A DNA stretch of 64,000 bases from Paulinella micropora. Its lineage: Eukaryota; Cercozoa; Imbricatea; Euglyphida. The notes under the pieces are model-generated. The model ran no database searches, was not told the origin of the DNA, and saw only the letters and a list, made by a program, of their open reading frames with translations. The DNA lies in the NCBI GenBank assembly GCA_009731375.1, contig BJOX01000288.1, positions 4,350 through 68,349 of the forward strand, read 5' to 3'. Of this stretch, positions 22,241-30,541 are shown one piece after another; position 1 is the first letter of the stretch, and each line of letters opens with the position of its first letter. A program made the translations under genes and the position numbers.

Positions 22241-22600
22241 ATGACGGATTTCAAATACCAAAAGATTATTTTTCTGAGCAATGATTTTGTAGGAAGCAAA
22301 ACATTTAATAAAAATATTCAAATGTCATTCACACCAACCAAAATGAATGTTAAGTTTATTCATTATACAAACGACCAGACGGAAACCAAAACCAGAATTC
22401 TTTATATGGACAAAATTGGAATTATTGGCACAATTGCAGATAGTAACATAGCAAACATTTCAAACCTCAGTTATAATTTGGGTGTCGTTGGATGGTCTGA
22501 CGGGCAATATACATTTAAAATCCTTGAAACTGACAGCGGAAATATTGATACAGGAAATTTAGCGGGAAGAATTGTTGTGTGTTTAGAGTTTCTAGGATAG
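22241..22600 (+). CDS. Hypothetical beta-rich protein, 119 aa
   Basis: ATG 22241 is chosen because it follows the TATA-like box at one base and starts the dense coding signal; an earlier ATG at 22193 would add a weak hydrophobic leader. The protein alternates polar and hydrophobic residues (MSFTPTKMNVKFIHYTNDQT; YNLGVVGWSDGQYTFKILET) and ends with RIVVCLEFLG, so a small all-beta fold is likely. It lies between fibre/membrane genes and the packaging ATPase, suggesting a virion component, but no family is recognised. Confidence 0.6.
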   Translation: MTDFKYQKIIFLSNDFVGSKTFNKNIQMSFTPTKMNVKFIHYTNDQTETKTRILYMDKIGIIGTIADSNIANISNLSYNLGVVGWSDGQYTFKILETDSGNIDTGNLAGRIVVCLEFLG

Positions 22601-22687
22601 TTATCAACTACACTCTCATTCGTTTCACTCATTCTTGTTTGTTGATAACTATCGAAAACCGATTTATTTTAAACAATAAAGAAAAAA
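22601..22687. terminator. Inverted repeat GTTATCAAC...GTTGATAAC
   Basis: AGTTATCAACTACACTCTC...TTGTTGATAACTAT (22599-22650) has a 9-bp perfect stem, directly after the TAG of the preceding gene. It could end transcription or form part of the conserved regulatory block that continues with ACCGATTTATTTTAAACAAT, a sequence also found at 26119-26140. Confidence 0.4.
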
Positions 22688-22742
22688 CGATGTTTTAGAA
22701 TAAGAGAGAGTGCGGAGCACGAAACGCAATTCTAAAATATCA
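22688..22742 (+). promoter_or_regulatory. Conserved hairpin promoter-like element, ATPase copy
   Basis: ACGATGTTTTAGAATAAGAG, AGAGTGCGGAGCACGAAACG and CAATTCTAAAATATCA lie immediately before ATG 22743. The outer TTTTAGAAT/ATTCTAAAA and inner GTGC/GCAC arms are the same as in the copies before the integrase and the minor capsid gene. Confidence 0.65.
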
Positions 22743-23561
22743 ATGGAGAAAATTAACAATGTAAAGGTGAAGCCAGTGAAGCAGGATGGAAACGGAGACA
22801 AAAAAGCAAAGGGTTATAAATTATTCAACGAGCCGTATGCAAATATATTTCTACTAGCCAGAAAAAAGAGCGGGAAAACGACCGCACTCTTTGAAATACT
22901 GAAACGAACTACCGACAGAAAAACTCGTATTGTCATTATTGCTTTAACAATACACAAGGACTACATTTATAAAGCAATGGTAAAGCACTTTAAGAACAGG
23001 GGAAACCCAATGGCAATATTTACCTTTCTTAAATCAGATGGTGTTAATGTCATTGATTATGAGTTAGATAAATTAAACAGACAGGACGAGCATCACGAAG
23101 GAGAAGTAAAACAGGACAAAGAGGAAATAGAAAAGCCACAATTTCTTTATTTCGCAAAAGAAAAGAAAAAGGAAGAAGGCGGTGAGAAGAAAGAGAGGCC
23201 TAGTAAGTATATTTCACCAGAGGTTGTTTTCGTTTTGGACGATTTAGGAAGCGGATTAAGAGATAAGTCCGTAAGCAATTTGTTAAAAAAGAAGAGGCAC
23301 TATAAATCAAAGGTGATTATGTCAAGCCAGTATTTGAACGACCTACGGCCAGAAGCCATTAAGCAGTTAGATTATTTATTAATCTTTCCGGCCCAGTCTC
23401 AGGACAAAATGGAACTCGTGTATAAACACTTAGACCTATCTTTTGACTTTGATTATTTTCTTCAAAAGTATCACGAAGCAACGAAGGATAGATTTAACTT
23501 TCTGTATGTTTCAAGTGTTGATGATGAGTTAAGGAAAAACTTTAATTTTAGGCTAAAATAA
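22743..23561 (+). CDS. ATPase: A32-type genome-packaging ATPase
   Basis: Drives DNA into preformed capsids (FtsK/HerA-like P-loop superfamily). The 272-residue protein has a Walker A region NIFLLARKKSGKTTALFEIL (residues about 33-52; first Gly of the loop replaced by Ala), Walker B VVFVLDDLGSG (about 162-172), a sensor-like KVIMSSQYLNDLRPEA, and the family C-terminus with QLDYLLIFPAQS and FNFLYV. A Lys/Glu insert sits between A and B (about residues 120-155). ATG 22743 follows the hairpin element by two bases. Intact and placed just before virion genes, as in other PLVs. Confidence 0.88.
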   Translation: MEKINNVKVKPVKQDGNGDKKAKGYKLFNEPYANIFLLARKKSGKTTALFEILKRTTDRKTRIVIIALTIHKDYIYKAMVKHFKNRGNPMAIFTFLKSDGVNVIDYELDKLNRQDEHHEGEVKQDKEEIEKPQFLYFAKEKKKEEGGEKKERPSKYISPEVVFVLDDLGSGLRDKSVSNLLKKKRHYKSKVIMSSQYLNDLRPEAIKQLDYLLIFPAQSQDKMELVYKHLDLSFDFDYFLQKYHEATKDRFNFLYVSSVDDELRKNFNFRLK

Positions 23562-23595
23562 TTATTTGATTTTAAATTTTTTTTTTCATAGTATA

Positions 23596-23922
23596 ATGGT
23601 AGTAAAAACGACACGTGTTAAAGTCATTCCAACAATCGGCAAACGAACAATTAACTCAAGCACAAATATGGCAGGAGGCAAAAAGAAGACTGGACGAAAG
23701 AAGAAGCAAGGAGGCAAGGGACAGGCTGGCGGTAAAATTAACTGGGCCAAGGTCGGTAAAACCGCAACGGCTGTGAATAAATTCCTTCGCGATAACAAGA
23801 TTATTTCAAAGACTGCTAATGCCCTTGGCGATGTCGGGGTTCCATATGCGTCTCGTATCGGGTTTACTGCTGTAAAACTTGGTTATGGTAAGCAGAGCGG
23901 ACGTGGGGCACTCAAATTTTAG
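23596..23922 (+). CDS. Small basic Gly/Lys-rich virion-type protein, 108 aa
   Basis: Start chosen at ATG 23596 because it sits one base after CATAGTATA; an upstream in-frame start at 23566 lies in T-rich sequence. The N-terminus is very basic (KKKTGRKKKQGGKGQAGGKI) and likely binds DNA. The C-terminal half has the pattern NKFLRDNKIISKTANALGDV, then PYASRIG and KLGYG, which resembles small core or cement proteins of adenovirus-like capsid systems. That similarity is by pattern only. Confidence 0.6.
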   Translation: MVVKTTRVKVIPTIGKRTINSSTNMAGGKKKTGRKKKQGGKGQAGGKINWAKVGKTATAVNKFLRDNKIISKTANALGDVGVPYASRIGFTAVKLGYGKQSGRGALKF

Positions 23923-23940
23923 TCACCTTGCGGGGCAAAT

Positions 23941-23962
23941 GACACAACACTAGTGTTGTGTC
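23941..23962. terminator. Perfect 22-bp palindrome
   Basis: GACACAACACTAGTGTTGTG followed by TC is self-complementary over 22 bp and is followed by TCATTTTA. It begins 18 bases after the stop of the preceding gene and about 58 bases before the next ATG. A transcript hairpin that ends or processes the upstream mRNA is the simplest reading. Confidence 0.5.
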
Positions 23963-24019
23963 TCATTTTAAAGATATTGTGTTTGAAATTATGAGGAAAT
24001 ATTTTTTTGTTTGTATAGA

Positions 24020-24946
24020 ATGGTCGTCAAGAAAGCGAAGAAACAGAAATTAAGACCGCCGCGGGTTTATAGGAATAAGAGCGGGAGGCCTTATATTATC
24101 CAGAAGGGTAAAAAATATTATCTTAATTTCGGTAAGAAAACAAATGATATGAGCACATTACAAATAGTTAAACTTTTTATGAAAAACTTAAGCAGACCAA
24201 AAGGAAAGAAAAAAGCAGAGAAGGAAGACTTAAGAAAAGTCCAGAGCCTGTCAGAGATTGAACAAAATACGAGAACAGCAATTCAACACCACTTAGACAA
24301 ACTCAGAAAGGAAAAGTATGAGGGTATTGATGCTATAGAGAAAAAAGATAAGATAGCAAGGGAGGAATCAGAAGAGGAGAAGAAAAGGCTAGAAAGAAAA
24401 ATCCAAGCAGATACTAAGGAACTAAATGAAATAATGAATAGGGAACATAAAAGACAACTGGCGGAGATTAATGAAAGACAAGCACAAAAAGAAAGAGAAC
24501 CAAGAAGGGAGCAAAAACTCATAGAGGATTTACAATTTGAACAACAAAGGAACCAAAGATTGGCTATTATGCCTCAGCAACCCCAGCAATATCTCGGTTA
24601 TCGGGGACAACCACTAGAAGGCCCGCCACAAGCACCACTATTAGGAGGCCCGCCATTAGGAGGACCACCTCCTGCACCACCACTTCCAACATTCATTCCG
24701 ACAAAAGAAGTAAAAGAAGAAGAACCGAAAAAGCCTGACCACGAACTAGAAACAGACAGAAAACTTTTGAAAAGTGCTGATTTTACTGATGAAGAGATTA
24801 AAAAAATGAATAAAAGTATGATACAAAAAACAGCCGATGGAATTAGAATGTTTCAAAATCAAGATGTAAAATTGTCGGATATGAAGAAAGCACTGGCACA
24901 AGAAGAAAAATCTGATGGAGCAAATCAGATGCTATTGGCGATTTAG
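24020..24946 (+). CDS. Coiled-coil protein with Gly/Pro-rich linker, 308 aa
   Basis: ATG 24020 follows TTGTATAGA. The N-terminus (about 1-60) is basic with RPPRVYRNKSGRPYIIQKGK and KYYLNFGKK, resembling a short folded motif. Residues about 75-190 form a long charged coiled coil (KKRLERKIQADTKELNEIMN), then a PQQ/GGPP linker (LLGGPPLGGPPPAPPLP) and a helical C-terminus (FTDEEIKKMNKSMIQKTADG). Probably a virion-internal or assembly protein; no family is recognised. It lies 15 bases before the next gene, so the two are probably co-expressed. Confidence 0.7.
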   Translation: MVVKKAKKQKLRPPRVYRNKSGRPYIIQKGKKYYLNFGKKTNDMSTLQIVKLFMKNLSRPKGKKKAEKEDLRKVQSLSEIEQNTRTAIQHHLDKLRKEKYEGIDAIEKKDKIAREESEEEKKRLERKIQADTKELNEIMNREHKRQLAEINERQAQKEREPRREQKLIEDLQFEQQRNQRLAIMPQQPQQYLGYRGQPLEGPPQAPLLGGPPLGGPPPAPPLPTFIPTKEVKEEEPKKPDHELETDRKLLKSADFTDEEIKKMNKSMIQKTADGIRMFQNQDVKLSDMKKALAQEEKSDGANQMLLAI

Positions 24947-24960
24947 GTTTTACAATAAAA

Positions 24961-25278
24961 ATGACTAATGCTTTATCAAAAAAGTATTTACCAGAAATAA
25001 AAATCGTTGATTTATCACGAGCCTTAAAAAGGAAACTTGAAATTGATGGACATACTAAATTAAGCCATAGAGAAAATAGAAAATGGATTATGGCGATGGT
25101 AAAAAGATTTAATATTAATGTAGGAAACGATGTGAAACAAATGAAAAAGAAAATAGCAGATTATGCTAAGTATGATGAGTATATGGGGAACCAAGGAGGG
25201 GCGGGTAGGAAATTACACCTTACACTAGAGGAAATGATAGCAAAAGTTTTTTCAATAGCGAAAATAAAAAATATTTAG
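24961..25278 (+). CDS. Hypothetical helical basic protein, 105 aa
   Basis: Intact frame starting ATG 24961, 14 bases after the previous stop. Sequence is basic and helical (DLSRALKRKLEIDGHTKLSH; KWIMAMVKRFNINVG; KKKIADYAKYDEYM) with a Gly-rich turn NQGGAGRK. No recognised domain. The following frame begins 23 bases later. Confidence 0.6.
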   Translation: MTNALSKKYLPEIKIVDLSRALKRKLEIDGHTKLSHRENRKWIMAMVKRFNINVGNDVKQMKKKIADYAKYDEYMGNQGGAGRKLHLTLEEMIAKVFSIAKIKNI

Positions 25279-25301
25279 CCCGCAAAGATTGGAAACACAC
25301 A

Positions 25302-26055
25302 ATGAACAAAAATGATTTTGTAAATACTCTAACAAATAAAATGTATTATGATACAAATGTTGATAAACAGGTTTCAAATGATTTGAACATTGATGAGTAA
25401 CCCCTTGGGCTACAGCAACTGCGACCAGAGCCAGAGCAACCAGAGCCCGAGCCAGAGCAGCCGCAGCCAGACGAGCAAAAGCCAGAGGTACCACAGCAAG
25501 AGGAGGCAAAGCCAGACTCCAACGAAGTTGAAGATGCGACCTTCGGTCAGCAACCACAGCAAGAGCAACAGCAAGAGGGAAAGGGGCGGGGACTAATGAC
25601 TAATGAAATAGATGACATAATGAAAAAAATATGGATGGTATTTGGGAACAATTGCTAGTGATGAAATTTACAAGTTAAAGCCCGGAAGCAGAAAGCGATA
25701 CGGATTTATTATGAATACCGACCCTAGCAACAAAAAAGGACAGCACTGGATGGCCGTATGGATAAGTCTAGACAAAGACAGGTCCGTGGAAGTGTATGAC
25801 CCATTAGCACTTTACGAGCCAACAGAAGACTTTCAACAACAAATAAAAAGACTAATTGACCGAAGTAATCCAGATAGTTATTTATTAATGAAGGTTAATC
25901 AAGTAAAAGAGTACAGTGATACGAGTGACACCTGTGGATGGTTTGCTATGCGTTTTTGAATGGAGCGGGCGAAAGGAGTGCGATTTAAATTCTCCAGTGG
26001 CTACACAGACTTAAAGGAAGAAGAAGCGGAAAAATTAAAAGCACAGAATGGGTAG
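25302..26055 (+). pseudogene. PRO: Adenain-like cysteine protease with Pro/Gln-rich leader, frameshifted
   Basis: Matures capsid proteins in adenovirus/PLV-type virions. The leader starts at ATG 25302 (MNKNDFVNTLTNKMYYDTNV), meets a TAA near 25398, then stays open as a PEPEQPEPEPEQPQPDEQKP tract to MTNEIDDIMKKIW; near 25630 the frame shifts. The protease core follows: catalytic His in KGQHWMAVWI, acidic residue in SVEVYDPLA, catalytic Cys in DTCGWFAMRF. At about 25955 another 1-base shift separates the tail (RAKGVRFKFSSGYTDLKEEE) ending TAG 26053-26055. Whether leader and core were one gene is uncertain. As it stands it is inactive. Confidence 0.75.
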
Positions 26056-26148
26056 GGTCATTTTGATACATATATATATAAGATATTTTGTTCTGACTTC
26101 GTCATCACAAAACATCGACAACCGATTTATTTTTTCAATAAAGAAAAA

Positions 26149-26247
26149 ACGATGTTTTAGAATATAAACGTAGTGTTATAGCAAAAATCACGAGTGATTT
26201 TTTTATAAGTGAGAGTGCGACAGCACGAATCGCAATTCTAAAATATC
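26149..26247 (+). promoter_or_regulatory. Conserved hairpin promoter-like element, minor capsid copy
   Basis: AACGATGTTTTAGAATATAA ... GAGAGTGCGACAGCACGAAT, CGCAATTCTAAAATATC then ATG 26248. Compared with the ATPase and integrase copies it has an extra insert of about 45 bp in the loop with its own inverted repeat AAAAATCACGAGTGATTTTT. The upstream ACCGATTTATTTT...CAATAAAGAAAAAACGATG is also shared with the ATPase copy. Confidence 0.65.
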
Positions 26248-26991
26248 ATGGATTACAAGGGAGGAAGAAATTCGGGTATCTATTACATAAATAGCAAAAA
26301 TAGAATAACTGGCACAGACAGCGACTTTACACACGAAGTCAATATGAAGGGACTAGACAATCCCACACACTGCAAAATTCTTCGTATATATGTGCCGAAG
26401 TCGTATTACTCTGTGGCTTCACCATATAATACTTTTAAATTATCCGAAGACGGATATGAGGCTTTAATTACGATACCTGAGGGCAACTACACAATGAACA
26501 ACTTAAAAAATAAACTGGCAGAGGTGCTAACCGCAGACAGCCCAAATAATTATACTTATGTGGTATCCAGTAATAATGCTAACATAGACCCAGAAGATGG
26601 CAAATTAACATTCAGTGTGTCAGAAAATAAAGGAATTCAACCGCGGTTTATATTTGATGGTGATACCCGTATTCACGAGGTTATGGGGTTTGATAGAAAT
26701 TCAACATATTTCTTTGCTAATGATTTTATTAAATCGCCAAATGTGATTATCTTAACTGGAGAAAAAACTCTGTATCTTCAATCGGATTTGGTGAATGAAG
26801 GAGATAATCACGTGCTACAAGAAATATACACTGCCAACGAAATTCCTTTTGGGTCTGTTATCTATGATGGAAGCGGGTCTGAGTATGGTAAAACATTATC
26901 CGCAAGTTCTAATAATGTATTCAGGTTTTACTTGACAGACGAAAACGACCAAGCAATTAATCTTAATGGTCTGGGAATAGTTATGACATAA
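26248..26991 (+). CDS. mCP: Minor capsid protein (penton-type, single jelly roll)
   Basis: Forms the fivefold vertices of PLV capsids. The 247-residue frame starts at ATG 26248 with GIYYINSKNRITGTDSDFT, the usual opening of PLV and related penton proteins, followed by KILRIYVPKSYYSV, ALITIPEGNYTMNNLKNKL, and RIHEVMGFDRNSTYFF. It sits directly upstream of the major capsid gene, the standard arrangement. The frame stops at TAA after VMT; the next bases could encode LVYRETN in another frame, so a few residues of the natural C-terminus may be lost. Confidence 0.85.
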   Translation: MDYKGGRNSGIYYINSKNRITGTDSDFTHEVNMKGLDNPTHCKILRIYVPKSYYSVASPYNTFKLSEDGYEALITIPEGNYTMNNLKNKLAEVLTADSPNNYTYVVSSNNANIDPEDGKLTFSVSENKGIQPRFIFDGDTRIHEVMGFDRNSTYFFANDFIKSPNVIILTGEKTLYLQSDLVNEGDNHVLQEIYTANEIPFGSVIYDGSGSEYGKTLSASSNNVFRFYLTDENDQAINLNGLGIVMT

Positions 26992-27143
26992 CTGGTTTAT
27001 CGTGAAACTAATTATTTTAGTTTATTTAATTCATTCTTTAATTGACTAAAGGCGAGGTAGATTATTTTAGAATTATTTTTTTCTATACTAATATATATTC
27101 TGGTGAATTAATCAACTTACACTACTTCAACAACAAAACAAAA

Positions 27144-28730
27144 ATGCCTGTCCAATACGGAGGAGAACTTACTCATAGCCAAAGCGAACTCATTCGCGGA
27201 AAGTATTCACTTAACAAACTTACTGCCCGCGAAAGTCTTGCGACTGTGCCGATTAGCACTGTTGGAGGAATTGAATCAACTTTTGAAATTCCTACTAGTC
27301 CTTTGAACCTTGCGAGGAGTGTGTTGCGATTTACCTACACACCAGAGTCGGGTAATGCTGGTGGAAGGTATAACCGAATTCCTATGGACTGCCTGTCAAT
27401 GATTAAGACAATTGAACTGCGAAGCCGAAGCGGACAGTACCTGCGTAATCTTCAAAACGTGGGAAATTACACTAAGATGATTTGGAAACCTGAGATTTCT
27501 TATGATAGATTTATGGCTTTGGAAAACCACGGGGCTGGGTCTGGTTATGGACCTTTGCTTCAAAAGTGTAATGTCCCAACTACGGTGGCTGTGCCCGCAA
27601 ATGGTTATGATGATTTGTATTCGTTGAGTAATACAACTGCTGTAGTAGCGAATGTTGCAGCACACACTGCTCTAGTTGGAAATGCGACGGCAGATATAAA
27701 TGCTGGACTTACCGACCTTGAAGGAAAAATCAACACCGTCAAAGATAGCCTCCGCGCACTGGTAACTACATTGAAGGGAGAGGTAAAGAATACCTTTCAA
27801 CAGCCTTCTATCACAGCCCGCCGTCATAATGATGCACTTATCGCGGATGGAACTGGTGCTCCTAGTTTTGTCGATGTTGCTTATGAGGAGGCTAAGTATT
27901 TTGAAGGTGGAGGCGATAACACCCCTACTCCTGTTATCAATGTGTCTATTCCTCTCGGTATGCTTTTTGGAACCATTTTTGAAATTGATAAGACTATAGG
28001 TTTTAATGAAATTCTTGATATGAGGATTGTGTGGGAGGGCACAAACAAAACATTGTTTTATGGAACTGATGCTAATAGTGTTGGAGCAGGAGCGACTGCC
28101 ACCGCACGGGCTGAAAATATTACCAACCTTAACTTATTTCTTGCTGTTGAAACTGATCCGAATGTTATCTTGGGTGTTCAACAAAAGATTGCTGGTGAAG
28201 GCTTTTCGTTCAAGACTGAATGCCCTATCTCTTGGAAAACCAATCTTGCAGCAGGCACTCAGTCATTTGTTTTGAAGATGAACCGCTCGCAGGGTGAGAG
28301 AATTCGCCGAATTTACACGAGTGAATTTAATAATACCGAAAGTTCGAATACCGCATTTGATTGCGATAACCGAGCTCAAGCTAAGATTACTTCTTATTAC
28401 ACTACTTTGGATAGTAATAGAATTCAGCAGTTTGATATCACTTGCTCACGCGATGAAGACTATATGCTTTTGAAGGAAAAAATTAAGGGCTCTGCCGTTT
28501 TGAACTCTAATGTGTATAAATATAACTGGTTCCACGTTGATTTCTGGGACCACAACCGCCCACTTTATGACAAGAGAGAAGAAGAGGGATATGAAGTGTC
28601 GGGTCTATCTTTGGACACCGAACGGCGGTATGAATGGAGTGCGGAGGGTGCGGTACAATTGAATTATTATACTTATGATATTCTTCAGATGACTGTTGTT
28701 GCTAAGGGAATTGAAATTTTGATGAGTTAG
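27144..28730 (+). CDS. MCP: Major capsid protein (double jelly roll)
   Basis: Builds the hexagonal capsomers of the icosahedral shell. 528 residues from ATG 27144, preceded by AAAACAAAA; an in-frame start at 27042 would add 34 untypical residues from the AT-rich leader. Features include PLNLARSVLRFTYTPES near the N-terminus, SIPLGMLFGTIFEIDKTIGF and EILDMRIVWEG in the second half, RRIYTSEFNNTESS, and the C-terminal HVDFWDHNRPLYDK and YEWSAEGAVQLNYYTYDIL. Order after the minor capsid gene and length fit PLV/Maverick major capsids. A variable insert (about residues 160-230, NTTAVVANVAAHTALVGNAT) may be surface exposed. Intact, and almost identical to the partial copy at 61156. Confidence 0.88.
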   Translation: MPVQYGGELTHSQSELIRGKYSLNKLTARESLATVPISTVGGIESTFEIPTSPLNLARSVLRFTYTPESGNAGGRYNRIPMDCLSMIKTIELRSRSGQYLRNLQNVGNYTKMIWKPEISYDRFMALENHGAGSGYGPLLQKCNVPTTVAVPANGYDDLYSLSNTTAVVANVAAHTALVGNATADINAGLTDLEGKINTVKDSLRALVTTLKGEVKNTFQQPSITARRHNDALIADGTGAPSFVDVAYEEAKYFEGGGDNTPTPVINVSIPLGMLFGTIFEIDKTIGFNEILDMRIVWEGTNKTLFYGTDANSVGAGATATARAENITNLNLFLAVETDPNVILGVQQKIAGEGFSFKTECPISWKTNLAAGTQSFVLKMNRSQGERIRRIYTSEFNNTESSNTAFDCDNRAQAKITSYYTTLDSNRIQQFDITCSRDEDYMLLKEKIKGSAVLNSNVYKYNWFHVDFWDHNRPLYDKREEEGYEVSGLSLDTERRYEWSAEGAVQLNYYTYDILQMTVVAKGIEILMS

Positions 28731-28789
28731 AAAAAAAGAAATAATAAAATAAAAAAAGAAATTATTTTTTTGTTTTATATAAACAAACA

Positions 28790-30114
28790 ATGACTACTCA
28801 CCAGAGAAATTTGGTCGCACAAGATGGAGCCGATAATTTTGTTAATGTTAAGTGTGAAGCCAATGGAACAATTAAAACAAGTTTAACAGCACAAAATCCT
28901 GACGAAAAGTTTGTAAATGTCAAAGTTGGATATCATGGACACGTTGAAACTAATAATATGAAAACTACCTTCGGAGAAACAACGACTGCGCAATTAACAC
29001 CAGTATTACAAGAAATCTTTCCATATACCATTAATACAAGGGTATGGACAAAAACAGAAACAAATGCGACCGTTTCATTTCTGAATAATATGGCTGAAAT
29101 GACAACAACTGCTGATGATACAGCACAAGCAATAATGGTAAGTAAAAAAAGAATAAAATACAGAACTAGAACTGGAATTATGTGTCGCTTTACTGCCTTA
29201 TGGGATATAGATGAAACCGAGGGCTATCAGTCATTTATTGGAATAGGAGAAAGTGATGTCAACAACGGATTCTATTTTTTATGGATGATGCCGCCGGAAT
29301 GCACATTCTTCATTCAATAGCAGGAGATGACAATTTTATTCAGCAAGAAGACTGGGACGACCCGTGCGATGGCACTAGAGATATGCCACTCATTGATTGG
29401 AGTAAGGGAAACGTATTTCAAATTCAATTTCAATATTTAGGCTTTGGTGCTATTAAGTTTTCTATTAAAAATCCAAAGACAGGCGAATTTCAATTAATAC
29501 ACACTATTAAATAATATGCAAACGCTCATACTGCGGTTAGTCTGCGAAATACGACTTTACCATTTTCTGCTGGTATATTTAATGCTAATGGAGGAACGGG
29601 AATACAGATTTTAAAAACGGCGAGTTGTAGTTTGTTTGTTGAGGGAACCAACACTATTAATACGAGTATTACAAATACGGCGGAAGGAGACGAAAAAACA
29701 AACACCACCGAAAGCCCTATTTTAAGTATCAGGAATAAAGCAAAATATGATGCAGGTGGTGCTAACCTTACCAACTATTCAAATGTCTTTCCTTCATTAA
29801 TAAGTATTACTAATGAGGATACAAAAGCAAATATTGTAAAAATGATATTGAACGGGACACTGACGGGGGCTGGTTTTGTTGATGTGGATGCTAAAACTTC
29901 AATTGTAAATATAGATACAAAAGCGTCCGCTGTAGCGAGTGGAACAACAATTTTTAAACTTTATGTAAATGCAACCTCAACACAACAGATTAATCTCAGA
30001 ACGTACGATATTCAATTAACACCGAATGATGTTTTGACATTCACACAAAAGGCTGTGTCGGCAGGGGCTGGTAATACTATTAATGTTATTGCTAATTTCA
30101 TAGAGGATCAGTGA
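28790..30114 (+). CDS. Virion surface-type protein split by a -1 shift at UUUUUUA
   Basis: ATG 28790 opens a 176-codon frame to TAG 29318-29320. The coding signal continues in the -1 frame from 29281 (MDDAAGMHILHSIAGDDNFI; GNVFQIQFQYLGFGAIKFSI) to 30114. The switch coincides exactly with T-TTT-TTA at 29275-29281, in register for a -1 slip. The same protein shape (sheet-rich head with FIGIGESD, then LGFGAIKFSI, then Thr/Asn-rich tail) is seen in structural proteins of PLVs and giant viruses. In this copy the -1 frame also contains a TAA at 29512-29514, which is TAT in the second copy (63419-63421). So this copy cannot give the full product even with frameshifting. About 440 residues if joined. 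Confidence 0.6.
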
Positions 30115-30131
30115 AGCAAAAAAGAACTAAT

Positions 30132-30509
30132 TTATCTTACTTTACTTTTTTTTTTTGGTATTATTTTTTTAACATTACCTTTTACAACACGAGTGGATTC
30201 GCTCGTGTTCTTTGCTATATCTTCACCTACTGCGGTAGCATTTGCTATCTCTTCACCTACATTAGCCTTTATTTCGGTAATTCCTGTCTCTTTTAAATCA
30301 GTCTCCTTAAATGGTGTGCTTGGCTCATCAACCAACACGTTTTCTAACGGAATAACTACTTTAACATTATCATCCCTCGGCTTGTATTGCTCATAGAAAG
30401 AAACAATGTCAGGTTTAGTCCATTTAATTGTCTGCTTTTTAACTTCGCTGTCAATGTTCCATTTTTCAATTTCGTTTAAGTAGTCCTGTTTGGTGCTGAG
30501 TTCGCTCAT
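30132..30509 (-). CDS. Hypothetical protein, 125 aa
   Basis: Intact minus-strand frame from ATG 30509, preceded by TTTTATAGTATAC. The N-terminus looks folded (KQDYLNEIEKWNIDSEVKKQ; KWTKPDIVSFYEQY) and resembles a small SAP/HeH-like helix pair by eye, the rest is acidic then basic (KKIIPKKKSKVR). It converges with the preceding gene with 17 bases between stops. Function unknown. Confidence 0.55.
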   Translation of the reverse strand: MSELSTKQDYLNEIEKWNIDSEVKKQTIKWTKPDIVSFYEQYKPRDDNVKVVIPLENVLVDEPSTPFKETDLKETGITEIKANVGEEIANATAVGEDIAKNTSESTRVVKGNVKKIIPKKKSKVR

Positions 30510-30541
30510 TAATGTATACTATAAAATTTCATTTTATTTTA

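Noticed and set aside
27396-28275. Frames on both strands inside the major capsid gene
   Set aside because: They are shadows of the intact MCP frame and recur identically in its second copy for that reason.
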